A DNA stretch of 64,000 bases from Leptoclinus maculatus (taxonomy: Eukaryota; Chordata; Actinopteri; Perciformes; Stichaeidae): NCBI GenBank assembly GCA_032191485.1, contig JAVDOI010000003.1, forward strand, positions 21,559,373 through 21,623,372. The letters are read 5' to 3'. The translations under genes were made by a program, and so were the position numbers. Shown piece after piece: positions 59,051-64,000 of this stretch; the first letter of the stretch is position 1; every line of letters starts with the position of its first letter. Under the pieces are notes generated by a model, which saw nothing but the letters and a program-made list of their open reading frames with translations, ran no database searches and had not been told where the DNA came from.

Positions 59051-62000
59051 AACTGTTACTGTTTAACTGGTGGGAAAGTCTGGAATTATATTTAGAAAAT
59101 ACAAATATAAAATGAGAAGTTATCAAGCAAAATTAGAGATGCAAATGTCAGCATAAAGGTGTGCAAGTAATGCTAATGGCAGACATGCATATTAACTTGA
59201 ACAGGTTTTTCCTGTTGAAGGCTGAATTATTTAAACGAACCAAAGGCAATAGAGTAAAATAAAGTAGCTTGTCAAGTCTATAAAATATGAAGTACTCTAT
59301 TTTATTATTATTTATTGTATACGTGTTTGACCAGCAGATGGTGCTGTCGTTTCTAAAATAGCCCAGAGAGGATGTAGATAGAGCTGTTGCACCTGAGAGA
59401 AAATTATTTATATTTTGTATTGATAATAGGAATCTGTAAAGTAATTAGCTAAAGCTATCAATGTTGTGGATTGGACATGTAAAGTAGCAGGAAAGAAGAC
59501 TATTGCTGCAACTACATGTTAAAATAAGGGGGAAATGGCAATTTACAGCCCATTACAGTGTCCGAGAGCTGAAGGTGACATCTTTAAATGTCTCGTTTAT
59601 CAACAGTCAAAAACCACAAGACATTCAGTTCACACCGATAAAACAGAGAAAAGCAGCACATTTCCATTTGAGATGCTGTAACTGGAGAATATTCGGAATT
59701 TTTGCTTAAAGAAACATATCAAATTTCACCATTAATCAATCTGTAAGTCAAGGTTTCAAAGTGCATATTAATAGGTTTATGCTCCTGAAAAATTCTGATA
59801 GCAAGTAGTAATCGATGATTTGATCCAAGAGGAACTGTGTCCTCTGCTCAGGATCTTCAAAGCTGCATGATCAAAGTGTTTTTCATTTCGCATCTGCACA
59901 TGCAAAAAGCCCACGGAGAGCCGAGTGAAATCCATTTGATTTGACCTCGAGGTGAAGTGCAATCCTATTAAGACCCCGCCTTCTAAGTAATGTCAAGCTA
60001 TATTCTCCTCAGCAGTTTTTCTTTTGTCTAAAAAAAAACTTTTAACTGTTAAGAAAATACCCTCGCTGCCAAAAACTTCTCGTCTTCTTTCGTAAAGATC
60101 TACGACAGTTATAATGTGAATCTTAACCTGCCCTTAGACCCCGACATTTACAATCTTTCTGGCCTGTGACCCTTTAAAACAAAACAATTTCTACTTGCAA
60201 CCCCTCTCATCGGTTGCAAATGTCGACCAGTTGTACCAAAGACAGATTCTTTGTACCCATGATTTATTAGAATAATGTTTGGAGTTCCAAAGAAGTACAA
60301 TGAGCGAGTAATTTACAAGAAAAAAAGCAAAGATCAGAGGTTAAGAATTCTTGTGGAGGTCCTGACCCACAGGCTGTGACCCACTGGTTTAACCTGTCCC
60401 TGAGGGGGATCGCAGACAAAAAGCCTGAAAGATCTTGAACATAACTGACGGCTAAAACTAAAATTGACCTCAATAAGCTTCTTTCCCGGGAGGGTCCCAG
60501 CAGTGGTGGGCCGTCAGGGCCAGCAAGGCCTTCTCTGGTCACTCTCACAGCAGCCTCGCGCAGCAGTCCCAGCTGCAGTCAGAGCAGAGAGGAGACACCC
60601 TCTCGGTGTATTCTCTGCAGTTAGTGTATTTATAGGTGTTGGCTTCATTTTTACACTAAACAAATAATAACCGTAGCTGTGTTTCAGCTGCAGGACAGCA
60701 GTGAAGGCCCAGGTATAAAAATGCACGGCCCGCCACTCGGTCCCAGGGTATCTCAGGATCTTTTTTTAGAGAATATACTCACACAGAGCAAGACAAACCA
60801 TTCTGTATACCTACAAATAGGTTGTTCACTCTCATATCTTGACTTGCAGGTTGAGAGCTTGATTAGTTATTGTGCTCACTTACTTTGTCACTCACGAGCT
60901 TCCATATTTTTGTGCCAGTGTGTAAGAGAGTGAGAGAGTGAGAGCGTCAAATCATCCTGCCTGTGTTTCTCTGCATGAGAGGGTTTCACTCTGGGTGAAT
61001 CTGCAGAAGGAGAGCAGTTATTATTGCTGGGAACCTGCAGGCAGATTGCAATGGCAGCCGGTTATCAGTGCACCTCACACTCTAAAAATACCCTGCAGAT
61101 GACATCCTTTTGTGCCCCTACCATCGCCCCCTTTCTCCAGCCATCAGCTCTGCTCCACTTACAGCGCAAAATGAATCTCCTTCCTGCTCGGCACTCATCT
61201 GCTCTCCTCCTTCAACATAATGTGGCAGTGAGGAAAATAAGTGGCTTTGGGGAGTTGTAGTGCTGTTATGTGTTGTTCTTTCAAACTCCATTACTGTGCT
61301 CAGGCTGCTGCTGGTTGGAAGCAGGAGGACTGTGACATTTTCTCTCCTTTTCTTTAGTCGTGTTGTTTGGTCAATCAGCCGGTCCAACACCTATAGGTCC
61401 AAAGAGTAATATCTCGACAATCACTGGATGAATAGCCATGAAATGTGACGCAGACATTCACCGTCCTCTGTGATTTCTTTGACTTCTCATCATATCCGTC
61501 ATGCCTCTAGCACTGACGGTGCCTTCGAGTGGGCTCCTGTTAAGAGTTTATCTGATGTGATAAGATGCTCGCTCCCATCCACAAACAAGCACTCTGCTGT
61601 GGAAGATTTTTCTAATTTTACATTTAATTTGCTGCTGATTAAACTGTCGATGGCTGGCCAGAGGCTGATTGTTGCCATGGTTACTGCTCCAGTGCAGCCA
61701 GTGGATGGCAGTTACAGACAGTAATGTAAAACAATCTCTCTTTGTGACTATGTCTCTTTGAGTGTGAGTTTATACATCGCTGAAAGGATTCAGATGTAGC
61801 AAACAATGTAAAGACATAGTGGCGTTTCGCCCTGTTAGCACAGTTAGCTCACACACACTGCAAATATCCTATAAATAAATATATATATATATACATATAA
61901 CCTCTCTTAGAAGACAAAACTCATAGCACAAAAGGAAGGACAATGTAGAAACTTCAGGATAGGAAACTCAAAGAAAGAAGATAACAATGGAATTACAATA

Positions 62001-64000
62001 CAACAATAGGATTACACTGCAGTTGGTGCAACACTAATGTAACAAATCCATGTTCAGGAAAACAAGTCCAAGAAATGAGTCCAGTGCATTAAATCCAATG
62101 GAATAAGTCCACTTCCTGAATCCATAGTTGTGCTTTGGTGTGTAGCCATGACTGGGATAATGTTGAGATTCACAGTAATTACTGCAAAATAAAATCCATC
62201 AGGGTGATTATTGTAGAAGCACAAAGTATAGCGAGGGTCTTTAGAGCAGCACAAGTAGAGAATAAGTTGAAGATATTGTTGCGCCTCATTGATGCCACAG
62301 CAGGTGTTTTCCATTAAAGGTCACCTGTTGTGACTTCACTGATTAAGCCGACGCCAGAATGCTTGAAAGTCTCGCCCCAAACGGAGCCGCACAGCAGAGT
62401 TGCAATGCTCTTAAAAATAACTAGTGTTGATTTGCCTTTAAAGCAGGCACACATACTGGTCTCTCCCAACACCACAATGAAAAATCAAAGTTCTACATTT
62501 GTACCGTGTATACAGTGAATTATAAATCATCGTGTGTGTGTGTGTGGGCAGTTGTATGAGCTGCAGAAGAGTACAAGCAGCCGATGTGACCTATTCGCTG
62601 TGGGAAACACATGGATGTTGAATTATTGACTCGGCTCTTTTGCAAGCATGATGTGCACATATTTACTGAAGGTGGAGTTAATTTGCAGCACTGTTAGTGC
62701 CTTGAAAATGAGACTTTTACCTTATTAGAGCTGCATTCCCTGATTTGTATGACCCCTTGTGAATATTTTTAGCCTTCTTGCTGCAAACAAGATTGATTGA
62801 TGTGCAGAAACTGAACCAAAATAGTAAAGTTGCAGACCGTGAATCCAAAACAATGAGCTGAGAGACGCTAAAACGCTCCATAATTGTGTTTGGTTACACT
62901 TCGGCACACTCTGTGTAGCACAACCGGTGTGGATGCTTGTTTTTCTGGCAGCAATAAATATTTCCGCTCAAACATATATGTTCTTGTTTCAAGGTTACTT
63001 GCCTCACCACAGCTCAAAGACCCAACGCTGTCACTCACAGCAGAGCCGCAGCTGTATCTCCGCATGAATAAGACCACGATATTGTCGTACAGCTCTCCGA
63101 GACTGTTAAGCATCCACGTGACAGCTGATGGTAATTTCAAGAGTGATGAGTGAGAAGTGGCACAACGTGGGAGTGAAGCATGCACTCCAATCACAGAGGG
63201 GCCTTTCAAACGGGGGCTGCACAACATAACACTATACAATCAGTTTCTCTGTGTCTTCCACTTGTTTTTGTCCCCAATCGCTTAGACACACATACTGTAG
63301 CGATAGTATAGAACTAATGGTGTTGTATAGAAATGCAATTCTCCTGTTTGTTTCTCTTCATCTCAGTGTCTTTCTCTATAACATACAGTTTCTTGTTTTA
63401 GTTTTATCTGTCAGAAAGCTCCGATGGGATGCGAAGAGAACAGTTATGCTCCAACCAAAATGTCCTCGTCAGATGGACAACAAGGACTTTCGCTGTGTTT
63501 GACAATGTTGTACGTTTCCAAATCCCACAATCTGTCTTGGACACCCACTCCACACAAGAAGATTTTGAAGAGTGTGTTGAGGTGAGAAATTATTTTGGAA
63601 TTTAAACTTCTCTAACCATCTCTCTTTTTTTCATTCTTTGTTATTTCTGTCACTTTTAATTTTTAAGTGTGTTGGTATGATGACAGCTTTACACCTCTCC
63701 TGCCTTTGAGTGTGATCGATTCAAACAGCTATGAAACACTTTTGTATAAACTCTTTTTGGCCGTACCTGCCTTAATGTTGCTTTAACCAGAAAGTATAAA
63801 GAGTGAGAAACTGCATAGGGGTGTGTTTGGGTGAATTGGGGTGAAAGCACCAGAGGCCAAAGTTAAACCACGATGTTTTCTTAAACCTAACCAAGTTGTT
63901 TCCTGTGAAGATGGACATTTATTTTGAAAAGATGCATGTAACGAGCAGAATTTGTTGGTGTGATGCTGGACATTTGTAGGAGAACGCACGAAGAAATAAG
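59051..64000. other. No supported gene
   Basis: I find only short unrelated ORFs, a short AT run (about 61,879-61,900) and a (GT) run (about 62,531-62,546). Some stretches (about 60,130-60,550 and 63,850-63,900) look like decayed fish repeats but I cannot name them. No exon with a recognisable domain is seen. Confidence 0.5.

Noticed and set aside
60267..60548. 93-codon minus-strand ORF
   Set aside because: No recognisable domain, splice or family signal; the region looks like decayed repeat.

Overview
The window looks like teleost fish DNA, probably a percomorph. Genes are split by GT-AG introns. The zinc-finger genes have the two-exon plan common in ray-finned fish: a short coiled-coil exon, then an acidic plus C2H2 exon. 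The spacers hold fish-type LINE, LTR, pogo, hAT and piggyBac-like relics. All calls are from reading the sequence; no database search was possible.

Region 1 (1-48,042) is a tandem cluster of seven C2H2 zinc-finger genes, all transcribed leftward (minus strand), about 7-8 kb per unit. I call them ZNF-1 to ZNF-7 from left to right; ZNF-1 is cut by the window edge. They carry 7, 8, 6, 13, 11 (one degenerate) and 20 fingers in ZNF-3, -2, -4, -5, -6 and -7. Three unit classes can be told apart by intron and exon 1: class a (ZNF-1, ZNF-3) has a 1.33-kb TTAA-flanked insertion in the intron; class b (ZNF-2, -5, -6) has a pogo-like relic in the intron and a shortened exon 1 with a new in-frame ATG; class c (ZNF-4, -7) has the empty TTAA site and a different intron segment. 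The order is a-b-a-c-b-b-c. Spacer types do not always follow gene class, so the cluster grew by repeated segmental duplication and recombination. Spacers contain I-clade LINE fragments with RNase H domains and (GAA)n tails (read as TTC on the plus strand), an LTR-like segment, a hAT-like end and a tRNA-derived repeat. A LINE with a 13-bp target duplication at 46,854-48,042 marks the cluster's right edge.

Region 2 (48,043-53,200) is repeat-rich: a 0.37-kb inverted pair of retroelement leader-like arms around an LTR, a 35-bp minisatellite, and a broken minus-strand mobile-element-type ORF with an SGNH-hydrolase-like signature and a triplicated 60-bp coding repeat.

Region 3 (53,220-59,050) is a complete minus-strand tmx1 gene (thioredoxin-related transmembrane protein 1), eight coding exons, 320 codons, CPAC active site, one membrane segment and a long acidic cytosolic tail, with a compact promoter carrying two ETS-type sites and a CRE-like site. 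Region 4 (59,051-64,000) shows no gene I can support.

Functionally, the ZNF proteins are probably sequence-specific nuclear DNA-binding repressor-type factors whose specificity is diversifying at base-contact positions; tmx1 is an unrelated housekeeping ER redox gene next to the cluster.
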